Assembly (NCBI GenBank): GCA_011109175.1
Contig: RDEW01000042.1
Span: forward strand, 28,796 to 61,590
Direction: 5' to 3'
Source of the DNA: Dicyema japonicum
Lineage: Eukaryota; Dicyemida; Rhombozoa; Dicyemidae
Length of the DNA stretch: 32,795 nt
Shown: piece by piece, positions 17,546 to 27,285 of the stretch
Layout: the number at the start of each line of letters is the position of its first letter
How positions within the stretch are numbered: position 1 is the stretch's first letter
Position numbers and translations under genes: made by a program
The notes under the pieces: model-generated
What the model was told of the DNA's origin: nothing
What the model saw: only the letters and a program-made list of their open reading frames with translations
The model's database searches: none

Positions 17546-17711
17546 TTTTTGTATTTTTTATAAATGATACATACCAACATTTCTTCTCTATTGTTGTTTA
17601 GACAGCTTAAGGAAGTCGCGGGTTTTTCTCTAAAGACTATGACGTCTGGATACACTCAGAAATAACATTTATGAGACACAGTGGCTCCTTCATTTGATCC
17701 CGTTGCATCAA
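17546..17711. other. Spacer after the ICE1-like gene
   Basis: The 3' flank is AT-rich to about 17590, then more balanced. I recognise no gene or polyadenylation signal that I would defend. Confidence 0.3.
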
Positions 17712-18793
17712 TTATTTATTACGAAATCCTGAAATCACTGAGAAGGAAGGTGTCAAAGCAATTAATTGACTGATCCCAGTTAATAGTAGTTCCTGGACTT
17801 TTTTCACTGTCCGATTATAATTTAAATATCTTACGAAATTGTCTTTCAGATTTTTTCCAGAGAAACTCGTTCGAAGTTGTCCTTCAGAACTAATCAGGAT
17901 TCCTTTCTTTCTAGTGGGTTTCCAGGATCTATCCATAAACACGGAAAACTCGGCCATTGTTTCTGGTCGATTCTTTTGAAAGTAGAGTAGCAATCGGTCC
18001 TCTTTCCTGTGACGAAAGAGTTGATATTTTCAGTTATCAAGGAAGAAAATGAAAATCTACAGACATTGTTGACCAATTATCTAATAATAAAATTGCTGAT
18101 GCAGGTCACATGAGAGCGGAGACCCTTTTGTGCAACAGCCTTTAATTCCATTTTTGAAATCTCTTGGCCATAACTTCTAAGATTGACTAGTTAATTTAAT
18201 TTCAAATAAGAAAGTTAGTTTGAATAATTTAATTGTTAAGGTTTTTTGATTGTGGACGAAACTGATGTTGGGAGAAACAAACTTGTTAATTGTCTAGTTG
18301 GAACGTTGGCAAATCTGCAAAGCTCTTACCTAATAGATTGTATAAAAATTGATTTTATCAAATAAATTGTCGTAATCGTTAAAAAAATCTTCGACTTTAT
18401 TTCTGTCACATCAGTTCTTTTCACCCAAAATTACTTTGAACAATAATTCATGGCGCTTTTTAAATCGATCCAACCATCCATTTGATGCTTTGAAATCATT
18501 GAAGTCAAGATTAACTGAAATTTTTTGCAATAGTTTTGAGGAGAAATACTGAAACTGAAATACCTTCAACTCTCAAATTTTTAAAGACATTCGAATATTA
18601 ATCGATCAATTCGAATAGAAAGATCTGATTCGCACTTCTTAGATGAGACTTCATCAGAGCATATTTGTATTTTTGAAACCCCTTTTCCGATTTCTTTTTT
18701 AATTCGTGAGACAGTTCCCTTTCCAATATTGTATAATTGACAAATTTTTCTTTCTGAAATCTGTTTCAGGTGGCGACTAAGCTTCGCAGGCAT
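17712..18793 (-). pseudogene. Decayed Tigger/pogo-type transposase
   Basis: At 18793 the - strand begins MPAKLSRHLKQISERKICQL and continues YNIGKGTVSRIKKE, a helix-turn-helix of the CENP-B/Psq type found at the N-terminus of Tigger/pogo transposases. About 18510-18420 reads FKASNGWLDRFKKRHELLFK, the second (Tc5-like) DNA-binding domain. A far more decayed stretch (about 18020-17712; RLLLYFQKNRPETMAEF...SWKPTRKKG) may be the start of the DDE domain, but this is weak. Several stops are present and no catalytic residue can be assigned. A + strand hAT-like shard (18245-18362) may interrupt it. Confidence 0.55.
18245..18362 (+). pseudogene. Possible hAT transposase shard
   Basis: The + strand reads FLIVDETDVGRNKLVNCLVG followed by LANLQSSYLIDCIKID without a stop. 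The VDETxDxxxxxxVNxLVG pattern resembles the catalytic-Asp region of BED/DUF659-type hAT transposases. The piece is only about 39 codons with no recognisable flanks, so it is tentative. Confidence 0.3.
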
Positions 18794-18872
18794 GCTTAAA
18801 AATATTTTAAAAATAATTAAATAAAGAATAATTTTAGTTTATTTGTAAACAAACAAAAATAGTTAATAGTTA

Positions 18873-19206
18873 ATATAATAATAATAAAGCCTTTTCACGA
18901 GAGCCATAGTATTTTATAGCTCCGCATAGGCAGGACACACACTTTATTTAAGTAAAGAACAGTTAATTTTAACTAATCGTAGAACCAAGGAATGATCTTC
19001 ACTTCTATTTTTTTTCTTCTTGTGTGAGTGTCCTTTCTAGACAAATCCAGTTCCGCAGTGAGTATTCACTGATGACGGCGTCACTCGTCAAACCATTTCT
19101 GCATCGTAGATGCGTGGAACCTTCCACCAGGTGAACAGCAGCGAGATTCGAACCCGTAGCCTAAGCCACTTAAGCCCGACACCTAACCACTAAGCCACCC
19201 GGCTTC
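18873..19206 (-). mobile_element. Full-length tRNA-derived SINE
   Basis: Read from 19206 downward it starts GAAGCCGGGTGGCTTAGTGG. It has a polymerase III A box (TGGCTTAGTGGTTAGG) and a B box (GGTTCGAATCTC), then a body of about 250 bp and a (TTA)n tail. The head resembles a leucine-type tRNA with a TTAAG anticodon-loop-like stretch, but it does not fold to a full cloverleaf by eye. A perfect 13-bp target duplication TAGTTAATAGTTA flanks it at 18860-18872 and 19207-19219. A truncated relative is at 2667-2947. The SINE depends on a LINE enzyme for mobility; no shared 3' end with a LINE in this window is convincing. Confidence 0.9.
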
Positions 19207-19269
19207 TAGTTAATAGTTAGTTAACATCAAATTCCATTTTCATTTCGACAAATAATCCGACATGCAAAC

Positions 19270-19720
19270 ATGACCTCTCAAACGCTTTCCATCGTTTTTT
19301 GATCGTTACCGTCTGCGTGTAGGCTCTTACAAAGCATTCCAAATTTAAGTGGCTCAAGTGGTGTTTATAAAATTTGCTTAAGACTCCATTCCAAGTAAGG
19401 ACAACTGGACCACGTATACTTTTGCTTTGTGTATTATCCCCAGCTCACTTGCGAGAAGATTGTACTTGCGGCCTTTCTCAACTTCTACATGTTTCAAAGA
19501 ATCTTGGGAGGTTATTCCACTTCTATTAGCGTTATTATATTCTTGATTTTGCCATACACGAAAATATCCGGCTTGTTATCTCCATTCTCGTGTCCGTAGC
19601 TATTGTTGTGTCAACGCAAATTTCCACAAATTCAGTTACAGCCGTTGATTGCACTGAATGAGTCTTTAGTTTTTTCGATTCTTTATTCCATACTGCCTGC
19701 ACAGGTGTAATATTAGATAT
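19270..19720 (-). pseudogene. Decayed family-B LINE endonuclease remnant
   Basis: Read from about 19720 on the - strand, with frame changes, it gives LCRQYGIKNRKKLKTHSVQS, NKPDIFVYGKIKN, TLIEVE, GITSQDSLKHVEVEKGRKYN and LLASELGI. These are colinear with LCRIYGIKRSRKLKGHSVQS ... GITSQDRLKQVEVEKLHKYD in the open frame at 21918-22928. The KPD...E endonuclease residues remain but stops interrupt the frame. It is an older copy of the same lineage. Confidence 0.7.
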
Positions 19721-19944
19721 AAGTAATAGTTTTACACACGTAAGAACAGTGTATATACAACATTATTGTTGATCACGTTTTTATTTCAAAATCCGTTACG
19801 TCATTATGAATTGTAATTAGGATAGGATTGTTCCATATGTGTGGAAATATAACTCTATATGTTTCTACGCTATGTTGCCAATATAACGTTATGTTGCCAA
19901 TTATTTATTATTTATTTTATTAGGAACGTAAATAAATCTTGTTA
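19721..19944. other. AT-rich spacer
   Basis: Contains a short direct repeat of ATGTTGCCAATATAACG/TATGTTGCCAATTA (about 19870-19905). No gene is seen. Confidence 0.3.
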
Positions 19945-20005
19945 CAGTATGACCTCTATTTGGGGCACCTATTTAAAAAAATGCCCCAAAAACAGAGGTT
20001 TCCCC
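19945..20005. repeat. TIR-like hairpin of a Tigger/pogo element
   Basis: After a TA dinucleotide (19943-19944) the sequence runs CAGTATGACCTCTATTTGGG, then GCAC. It is followed 9-10 bases later by its near-complement TGCCCCAAAAACAGAGG. CAGT next to TA and an ACCTCTATTT-type end are typical of pogo/Tigger elements. The - strand Tigger remnant at 21218-21852 lies in the expected orientation once the LINE at 20055-21098 is removed. A matching opposite end was not found. Confidence 0.5.
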
Positions 20006-20009
20006 AAAA

Positions 20010-21047
20010 ATGAAGGTTCGGCATTTTCTTAGATTTATCCACAGTTTAACAATTAACCAATGCAAGCTTCCTACACGCCTCGGTGGAACGGGTCTCAGGT
20101 CGGCGCTGGAGATCGCCTATCCAGCATATGTGTCATCGCTCTCAAGTGGAAGCCTTTTGGTCCAAGAAATCCTACGTATTACAACCGGACTCTCTTGGGA
20201 AAAAGTCTTCGACGAAGCTCGTTGCGAATGGTGTGAAACTGGTTTGGATATGCCGAACGATCCTTCGAGGCAACGTGACTGGGATGATATTTACTCCAAG
20301 AATATCTTCGACGTGCTAAAGTCTGAGGCCAACCAGCATCGTCTTGCATGCCTCGTGTCCGCCGCCAACCATGGGAGCGGAGCGTGCTGGATGCACTCCG
20401 TCTTCCTCCTGGGGACCCTATTGGACGATGACTGTATTCGGATTGGAATCGCACAACGCCTGGGAGCTGATGTTTGCGTCGAACACCAATGTCGCTGTGG
20501 AGGGATCGTCGATGCCAAAGGGCTGCACCCGCTCTCGTGCAAAAGGAGTGCGGGCAGAGCACCCCGCCATGCTGCTATGAACAACATTGTCTTGCGAGCT
20601 CTTGAAGCGGCAGGCTTCCCGGCAGTATTGGAACCTGTGGGATTGGACCGCGGAGATGGGAAAAGACCGGATGGGTTAACTGTCTTTCCGTTCACTGAGG
20701 GAAAATCGCTCGTATGGGACTGCACTGTTGTGGATTCTTTCTCGAACTCGATGATGCTCAGCTCGGCGCAGTCTGCTGGATCGGCAGCCGATCTGGCCGA
20801 AAAATCAAGATTAAAAAATATGGCGAAATTGGAGACCGCTACGTTTTGTACCGATAGCAATCGAGACGTCTGGTGCGGCTGGAAGTATTACAGCCTCTTT
20901 CCTAAAGGAAATCGGGGGAAATTGGCCCACCGCAAGAAAGACGTGCGGGAAGCGGTCTGGCTGAGGCAAAGAATTGGTATCGCTGTTATTCGCGGAAACG
21001 CTTACTCCGTGATGTCAGCAGCCGCTCTCCCCATAGTTAATAAATAA
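20010..21047 (+). CDS. RLE endonuclease portion of the 20055-21098 LINE, intact frame
   Basis: The first 15 codons come from flanking DNA; the element begins at about codon 16 (NQCKLPTRLGG). Then ALEIAYPAYVSSLSSG, WEKVFDEARCEWCETGLDMP, EANQHRLACLVSA, LDDDCIRIGIAQRLG, the CCHC knuckle CVEHQCRCGGIVDAKGLHPL...CKRSAGRAPRH, and the endonuclease GLDRGDGKRPDG...SLVWDCTVVD, in which PD and D are the metal-binding pair. It ends ...IAVIRGNAYSVMSAAALP and a stop at 21045-21047. It closely resembles the element at 5465-8483. All endonuclease and finger residues are intact. The upstream RT is missing, so it is not autonomous. Confidence 0.9.
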   Translation: MKVRHFLRFIHSLTINQCKLPTRLGGTGLRSALEIAYPAYVSSLSSGSLLVQEILRITTGLSWEKVFDEARCEWCETGLDMPNDPSRQRDWDDIYSKNIFDVLKSEANQHRLACLVSAANHGSGACWMHSVFLLGTLLDDDCIRIGIAQRLGADVCVEHQCRCGGIVDAKGLHPLSCKRSAGRAPRHAAMNNIVLRALEAAGFPAVLEPVGLDRGDGKRPDGLTVFPFTEGKSLVWDCTVVDSFSNSMMLSSAQSAGSAADLAEKSRLKNMAKLETATFCTDSNRDVWCGWKYYSLFPKGNRGKLAHRKKDVREAVWLRQRIGIAVIRGNAYSVMSAAALPIVNK

Positions 21048-21098
21048 TATTTTATTGTTAATAAATTTTTGTTCCTTAAAAAAAAAAAAAAAAAAAAA
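20055..21098 (+). mobile_element. Young 5'-truncated RLE-type LINE with poly(A) and target duplication
   Basis: The insertion is delimited by a perfect 12-bp duplication AGTTTAACAATT at 20043-20054 and 21098-21109. It ends in 21 consecutive A residues (21078-21098). It contains only the last third of the element protein, but in one uninterrupted frame, unlike most copies here. It interrupts the non-coding 3' part of a Tigger/pogo remnant. These features indicate a comparatively recent insertion by target-primed reverse transcription. Confidence 0.92.
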
Positions 21099-21217
21099 GT
21101 TTAACAATTTAAATTTGCTTTTTATTAAATTTATAGATAAATAATGTTTTTTTTTTTTTATAGATTTTTCAAAATTATATTAAAAACAAATTTATTTAAC
21201 GATAGGAAAATAGTCTG

Positions 21218-21852
21218 TTAATTTGTTGCGGATTTTTTCATTTGCATTCCTAATATTTTTCTGATATTATAATAATTTTTCAAAGCTTTAGGAAACAAAT
21301 TGAAAATGTTCTCTTCAAGTGTATTCATCGCTGTTATTGTTTCCAAATGAGAATAGGTACATTTTACTCCGTCGTATATATTCTCGTCATCATTTTCTAC
21401 TTCACTTTTAGTAATTATATCTTTAATTATGTTATCTAAACTCTCCAATTCATTATTAATTATATCTTTAATTATATTATCTAAACTATCTGATTTGATG
21501 TTATTCTTTTAATGTACAATCCCGTTTCATCGCAGTTGAAAATATTTTCAATGCCATAGTTATTAACATTGTCATCAAAAAAAATTCCAAGGAAAGAAAT
21601 ATCACACGAATTTTTTTCACCACTTATTGTCTTAAATGACAAATTGTGTCTTTTCTTAAATTTTTCAAGCCAACCATTCGAACCTCTGAATGAGGTATAG
21701 TTCAAATTCCTAGCTACTTTTATAGCAATGTTTTTAAGAATAGGTCCTGAATCGGGAATAAATTCTTCCCTTGCTTTAAAAAAGCATTCATAAACAATTT
21801 TAGCGAATTTCTGTGACAGACTGTCTCTTCTCTGTGAAATTTGACTAGACAA
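21218..21852 (-). pseudogene. Internally deleted Tigger/pogo transposase
   Basis: 21852-21481 reads KFAKIVYECFFKAREEFIPD, then FRGSNGWLEKFKKRHNLSFK (CENP-B/Tc5-type DNA-binding domain) and NYGIENIFNCDETGLYIKR, whose DETGL is the first catalytic Asp of the DDE domain. The rest of the catalytic domain is missing. After a stop, 21448-21218 reads SLDNIIKDIITKSEVENDDE ... LETITAMNTLEENIFNLFPK, which looks like the family's acidic C-terminal tail. So the DNA-binding part and the tail remain while the catalytic core is lost. It can bind DNA in principle but not cut it. Confidence 0.7.
21412..21501. repeat. 45-bp tandem duplication in the Tigger remnant
   Basis: TAATTATATCTTTAATTAT starts at 21412 and again at 21457, each followed by a TTATCTAAACT word. 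The duplication encodes a repeated SLDNIIKDII peptide on the - strand, so it likely arose by slippage inside the former coding sequence. Confidence 0.8.
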
Positions 21853-21917
21853 TTTGATTGTACGGACCCATTATTTATAAAGTTCATAAATTATTAAATT
21901 AATAACGAGTAAATTAA

Positions 21918-22928
21918 CTAATTAAGCGTATTTTGATCCAGATTGTTGGTAATCCCTCTTCTTCTCTTAGAAGAAGAGTGAGCCATAACCTCCCTGTTAC
22001 TCCGCATCTCCAAATCAGATTCAGTCAAAATATCTCCGTTAAAGTCCAGTGGGCTGTCCTCACGGCATGCCAGTTCCACAAGTTGGGAGGTAGCAGAGGC
22101 GTACTCTTCATCGTATACCTTCATCCCATGCTTATGTTCAATGAGCATACTTTCGAGCGTTCTCTTCAGCACAACCGATTGGATGTAAGTCCTCGTTGAT
22201 TCTTCAATAGATAATTTATCCATATGATTCTTGAAGCATCTTGAGACAACTCCATCCCATGTCAAAACCACTGGAATAATCTTCACTTGGCATTCATAGA
22301 GCAGCGAAAGTTCATTTGCTAGCAAGTCATATTTGTGAAGTTTCTCAACTTCAACTTGCTTTAGTCGGTCTTGTGAGGTAATCCCCACTTCAATTAAAGT
22401 TACTTCCTTCTTTGTTTTGTCATACACAAAAATATCAGGTTTATTGTATTGGACTTTTGTTTCTGTCAAAATCGACGTGTCAACTCTAATTTCGACATTT
22501 TGATTCGTCAATATTGACTGAACCGAATGTCCTTTCAATTTCCTGCTTCTTTTGATTCCATAAATTCGACAAAGATGAAGATGGATGCACTTTACCACTT
22601 CATTATGTCTTCGGAGATAATCACTATTTAGCATTTTTCCACACTGAGTGGCCAAATGATCAACAGTTTTCTTGCTTTTTTTACAATGGTTGCATAATGA
22701 CCCCGTGTGTGCAAAAAACAAATTCCTATCTTGCAAAAGACAGTACAATGCTTCGCTCCGTGTGCCGTTATTTCCTTTGGATAACCATTCTGAGGAAGTA
22801 TATAGGTCGACATTTGTTTCATCAATACATTTGAACATAATTGAGTGTAGTGTTTTGCAATAAATTTTATTTAATAAATGTGACCGGTTGAATACGTTAA
22901 ACGAGCCGTTAAAGCCGTTAGAAATCAA
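21918..22928 (-). CDS. Open 336-codon family-B zinc-finger/RLE endonuclease frame
   Basis: Begins MISNGFNGSFNVFNRSHLLN; the first residues may be flanking. SEWLSKGNNGTRSEALYCLL and the zinc finger CNHCKKSKKTVDHLATQCGK...YLRRHNEVVKCIH follow, then KLKGHSVQSILTNQNVEIRV and the endonuclease KPDIFVYDKTKKEVTLIEVG with the PD...E pair. Next GITSQDRLKQVEVEKLHKYD, a helical region, and a tail with SSSKRRRG, a possible nuclear localisation signal. It matches the C-terminal frame at 13609-14433 but only at roughly half of positions, so it is another subfamily. No stop or frameshift occurs. There is no RT upstream and no visible poly(A). It is either a well-preserved truncated LINE or a retained endonuclease-like gene; I favour the former. 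Confidence 0.8.
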   Translation of the reverse strand: MISNGFNGSFNVFNRSHLLNKIYCKTLHSIMFKCIDETNVDLYTSSEWLSKGNNGTRSEALYCLLQDRNLFFAHTGSLCNHCKKSKKTVDHLATQCGKMLNSDYLRRHNEVVKCIHLHLCRIYGIKRSRKLKGHSVQSILTNQNVEIRVDTSILTETKVQYNKPDIFVYDKTKKEVTLIEVGITSQDRLKQVEVEKLHKYDLLANELSLLYECQVKIIPVVLTWDGVVSRCFKNHMDKLSIEESTRTYIQSVVLKRTLESMLIEHKHGMKVYDEEYASATSQLVELACREDSPLDFNGDILTESDLEMRSNREVMAHSSSKRRRGITNNLDQNTLN

Positions 22929-23039
22929 TAATTTTTTAATGAAAAATAAATCAATAAATTAATTAATTTTTATCTTTATAATGATTAGTAATTTTAATAA
23001 TTTAAATTTCTCACAAATTTTCATTTTCTTAACTGCTAA
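22929..23039. other. AT-rich spacer
   Basis: About 110 bp of A/T-rich DNA with no recognisable feature. Confidence 0.3.
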
Positions 23040-24130
23040 TATCAGATAGATTTTTGCTCACGTTTGTTTTTGTTTTTTGTTATGTAGGTTGTCTATTTTA
23101 CTCTGCTACAAAAGCAAGAAATCTGAGATACCAAATTTTACCATCCAATTTGCTGAAGGAGAAACGAAAATTCATAAGAACTGCGTCATTATTCAGACTA
23201 AAAGACTCATTGCCGGCTCAACTATTTTTTTTCAAAACAAGTGGAATTTTATTGCACGTGTTCGCTGTGGAAGAAGATGAACAGAAGAGGATATTTATTG
23301 AAAATGCTCACCTCAAAAATGGACATCCTGGTCGTGATAGACTTCTTTCTCTTCTAAAGAATCTAGTCTATGGATTTTGCAGAGATGAAGTTATGGTTGT
23401 TCTCAGGTCTTGTTCACAATGTCTGGCAAGACGGCTTATGAACACTCGACCAACTATAACACCTATCAGAGCATATACAGTGTGAGAAAGTTGCTAGTTA
23501 ACTATTCTAATTTCATGTATATTTTTGATTTAGTTGATCTACGACACTATTCAAATTTCAATGCTCAACATTTGGTATAAAACAGGTCAAGGGACGTCCT
23601 AGGTGTCCTTGAGTGCAGGACAAGTCGAGCGCCTGAATAAGACATTGAAATTTATGAATTCTTCAACCTGCTTTTCAAAGAATTTGAATTTCAAATGGAT
23701 AGACATAATTGAAGAAATTACAAGTTCCTATAATTCTGTCCAGCATTCAACAACTTTGCACGCTTTTTTTAAATTGATGTTCGGAGCTTCTGTCAATGAA
23801 ACCATAAATTATCATTACTCAGAAGAGGAAATGAATGAAATATTCAACCAAATTGATTCATGGACTGAAGAAATACAAACTGAAGCAACTGAATATCTTG
23901 CATGGTTTTGGTCATCAAGTGAAACTTCGAGACAAAAGCAATTTTAAATTCAAACAATGCTAAAAAAATGTTAACAAAAAGAATGTGGAAGAATGATATT
24001 TCTATTTTTAACATCAGTGATCGAGTTGTTAAAAGGGTCTATCTTGATAATAATAAAAAAACACGAAAAAGTGGCTTAAACGAACACATTGATACATTCA
24101 TATATCATGTTAAAAGGAGTATCTGCCACA
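23040..24130 (+). pseudogene. Integrase remnant (KRBA2/Ty3-like) lacking most of its core
   Basis: 23054-23485 carries LFRLKDSLPAQLFFFKTSGI, then IFIENAHLKNGHPGRDRLLS...VLRSCSQCLAR, the HHCC zinc-binding domain (His-x3-His, Cys-x2-Cys). 23603-23947 resumes with SLSAGQVERLNKTLKFMNSS (the catalytic Glu region) and SYNSVQHSTTLHAFFKLMFG. 24000-24130 reads IFNISDRVVKRVYLDNNKKT, a post-core segment. Only about 120 bp lie between the two main blocks, so roughly 100 residues with both catalytic Asp are missing. Flanking LTRs or TIRs were not seen. Confidence 0.65.
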
Positions 24131-24778
24131 GGAATGATTGATCTATAAAAAGATGGTAGTGTGATTCAAAAAAATAGCAGAGACATACCAAAGCTAGAAT
24201 AATTTTACAATATAAATTTCTTAATTTTTTCTAATAAAAACAGTTATTATTTTGCTCATTTATAATATCACGATGAGATCATTTATAATATCATTAGAGT
24301 TAGGAGTTCTAAGGCTTTCAGCTTTGCATTAGAGTTAGGAAAATTTATGGGATATATATTAGAGTTATACAACGAACAGAACGTAAGAAAACTAACAATT
24401 TGACGAGACACAGCTGAAACACACAATTTGAATTGAAATAGCAAAAATCACCAATGTAACTAAGAGAAAAAGTATCCATTAAGTCAGGGATGTCGAACTC
24501 ATTTCCCTTTGAGGACCTTTGGAGGACCTCCACGAAGTTTCTTTGAGAAGAAGATTTAATGCGTCCCGAAAATTATCAGGAAAAGTCATTTACTACGTTT
24601 TTCTGTTTAGCAGAAATTTTAATTTAATAAAATGTATATTATCAAAAATTAAAATGATGTAAATTATAATTTGTTAATGTTGTGGATAATTTGACTAGTT
24701 TAAAGCAAACTTGGTTTAGATATAAAACTTCATTTTTTTAATGTTCAATCATTAATACAGGACGATTGTATACCCTTT
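24131..24778. other. AT-rich region with TTAGAGTTAGG words and a lone hAT-like end
   Basis: 24290-24370 contains three TTAGAGTTA(GG) words like those around the hAT at 883-3433. At 24485, CAGGGATGTCGAACTCATTT closely resembles the CAGGGGTGTCAAACTCAT terminal repeats of Charlie-type hAT elements. No partner end was found, so this may be a truncated nonautonomous copy. No gene is supported here. Confidence 0.35.
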
Positions 24779-25099
24779 GCGAATAAATCATGTTATCTGT
24801 TATCTGTATACCCTGTGCTACGTTGTTCTTTGGTACTCTACTCTCGTTGTTGCTATGAGGAATACGAGAATATTTCCAGATAAAGATATATTTAAAAACT
24901 CTGAGAAGGAAGTCAGTGTTACTGCTATCCTACAAGTAAAAAACTCCGATATGGGTGCACTCTGAATATTCAATACTCTATGTAGTATGGATTCTCTCAA
25001 GGTGGCTCGAACATCTCGTCGACACATGAGAATTTCTCCTGAACTTTAAAACTACAAGTGATTTGGAAGGTTTCCAGAATCAACTAGAAGAAAGAAAAC

Positions 25100-26004
25100 C
25101 TTTTGGAGTTAATGGACATTCATTACAAAAAGCTACGCCGAGACCCTCAGTAGTATGCTCAAAGGTCTTCCGACGTGGATTGAAACCGATGAGTTGGAAG
25201 AATACCTTGGAACGATATTGGGAGAAAAATTTACGGTTGAAAGATTTGAAAAGCAGGGCATCAGACTATCTGTTGCCAAACTTACAATTTCGGACAGAAA
25301 TGAGGCTGAATCTCTTTAAGATTTGGACTGATAATTGGATATCTGAAGATAAAAGTTGAATGGTTCAATAAACCAGAGATCCAATGTTTTCGTTGTCAAC
25401 AGTTTGGTCATATTGCTCGTTTTTGCAAGAATGTTGAAAGATGCCTTGTTTCTTCTGGGCCACATAGAAGATCGCAGTGTCCGTTACAAACAATAATAAG
25501 ACGTGTGTGAATTGTGGTTCATCCAGCCACTTTGCCAATTATGGAGGATGCCCCAAGGCTGTTGAAGCTAACGTAGCGAAGAAAAACAAAGGAAAATTAT
25601 CTCTAAAACGAGAAAATGCCCATAATGGAGAAAGTAAAGTTTCCAATATTGGAACGAATAAGAAATTAAGAATGTATGAGCAGACTGGCTGGAATACGAC
25701 ATATAATAAGAAACCTTCTAAAAAAGAAACAGTAGAAGCTTCAACACAGACAAGCAGTTTTGATGAGAGTGACCAGGCGGAAGCACCTGTTAGAAAAGTG
25801 ACTTTTGGAGTTGCTACACAGACTATCGAGACTCACTCAAACATCTTGTCTGAAAATGAAGAAGTAGTAGCTTCCAACTCGATTCTTGACAAGTTGGAGA
25901 GAAGCATTAAAGATATGACTAAGACAAAAAAGGATTCTAAATTTTTACTAGATTTGGTGGCGCTCTTAAAAAGAGAGGGCAGTCACCAAAAAAACCAGAA
26001 GTAG
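25100..26004 (+). pseudogene. ORF1 (nucleic-acid-binding Gag-like) of Jockey-like copy 1
   Basis: In two frames it encodes LKGLPTWIETDELEEYLG and KFTVERFEKQGIRLSVAKLT (a PRE_C2HC-like region). Three zinc knuckles follow: CFRCQQFGHIARFCKN, a degenerate CLVSSGPHRRSQCP (second Cys changed to Ser), and CVNCGSSSHFANYGGCP. Lys-rich sequence then leads to the stop at 26002. This is the typical ORF1 of Jockey/I-type LINEs, which coats element RNA. A frameshift near 25477 separates the first two knuckles from the third. Confidence 0.75.
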
Positions 26005-26685
26005 TCAGGATAACCCTGATTAATGCCCGTTCTCTTGAAAAACGGGCCTCAGTGCTGGTTGCTCTAGCCAGCACGATCCAGATGGATGTTCTAATTATAA
26101 ACGAAACTAAATTGAAGAAAAGACCATTTAAAATTGATGGATACGACTCATTAGATATTTTTTGGAAGACTGGTTCTTGTGCTGGAACAGGAACTTCAAT
26201 TTACTACAAAACTTCTTTAAATACAAGACTACCCACGATCAATGAAGAAAATCTTTGTGAACTAGCAAGCATTCAACTACAAACAACCATGGGATAGATA
26301 ACTATCGGAGGAATCTATTCTAAAAAACGAGAGTATCCATGGATTGTTGACAAATTTATGGAAAACAATGAATATCCAATCCTTGTTGGGGACATGAACG
26401 CTAAACATACTGACTATGGTTGTGTAGCAACCAATCAAGATGGAAAATGCCTTGTAAAATGGATGAAGTCTGGAGAGTTAAAGATTTTAACTTCAGTAGA
26501 AATTAATCACTTTGCACCAAGGAGTGGGGACAAGCTCGGAGTTTTTGTGATGCCTCAGAATCTAAGCAAAATTTGTGAGCACCCATATGTGGAGCAAGAT
26601 ATTGGAAGCGACCATCTTCCACAAACTTTGGAAATAAGGACGGGCCTATATCTGCTGAAAAACTTTTGTTGGCTACAACCTTAAT
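26005..26685 (+). pseudogene. AP-like endonuclease of Jockey-like copy 1
   Basis: It begins immediately after ORF1 with RITLINARSLEKRASVLVAL and DVLIINETKLKKRPFKIDGY, the N-terminal motifs (Asn, and NET carrying the metal-binding Glu) of LINE endonucleases. Then ILVGDMNAKHTDYGC (GDxN box) and QDIGSDHLPQTLEI (SDH catalytic box). A stop at about 26295 interrupts it. The enzyme nicks target DNA. It belongs to the exonuclease III-like fold, unrelated to the RLE type found elsewhere in the window. Confidence 0.8.
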
Positions 26686-27285
26686 AATGTCAACTGGGTT
26701 GATTTCGATTATTTTATACGGGTGAAACTGGGAAATGTCTGTGATCTATTGATCTTGGACTCCTCAGATATTGATTACTTGGATGACAAAATTAGGACTT
26801 TGATATTGTGTTATTTGGACGAATATGGAAGTAAAAAATTCTGTATGCCGCATGGATGCTCATCAATGAGCTTAAAAGAAGATTCCCTCCATCGAGAGAA
26901 AAAATCACTTGAAAGTAAACTGAAAAGATGTTGGAACATTCCCGACTCGGAAAAGCTAAAGGTTCAGATCAGCTTAGTGAAAAATGAATTAATGGAAATA
27001 TTCAAACGAAAACAGGAAAATAAATGGAGAAGAGAATGCTCAAAGATCAATCACAAGAATGCAGACTTTTGGAAAGTATTCGCGAGATTGAAATCCTCTG
27101 ATGAAAATGTGATGAAATACACCTAAAATCATCCAATGGTTGTTGTATTTCAAAGGGGAAATCCCAGAAATTCTACGGCAACAGTTAGCAAAAATTCAAG
27201 AAGTAGATCCTGCTTCCATTATTCCATGTGAATTTCGAAGCAATAATCATCACTATGATAGGATGGTGTCAATGAAGGGTCCTAT

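Noticed and set aside
17712-17993. A separate small host gene on the - strand
   Set aside because: Considered because the frame is 93 codons. Its orientation and position behind the Tigger DNA-binding region make a decayed transposase segment more likely, though the match is weak.
19130-19206. A tRNA gene on the - strand
   Set aside because: A and B boxes are present, but the sequence continues as a SINE body, has a second truncated copy at 2667-2947 and is bounded by a target duplication. It is the SINE head, not a functional tRNA.
20179-20860. - strand open frames of 127 and 189 codons
   Set aside because: These are antisense shadows of the intact LINE endonuclease frame, which has clear zinc-finger and endonuclease motifs.
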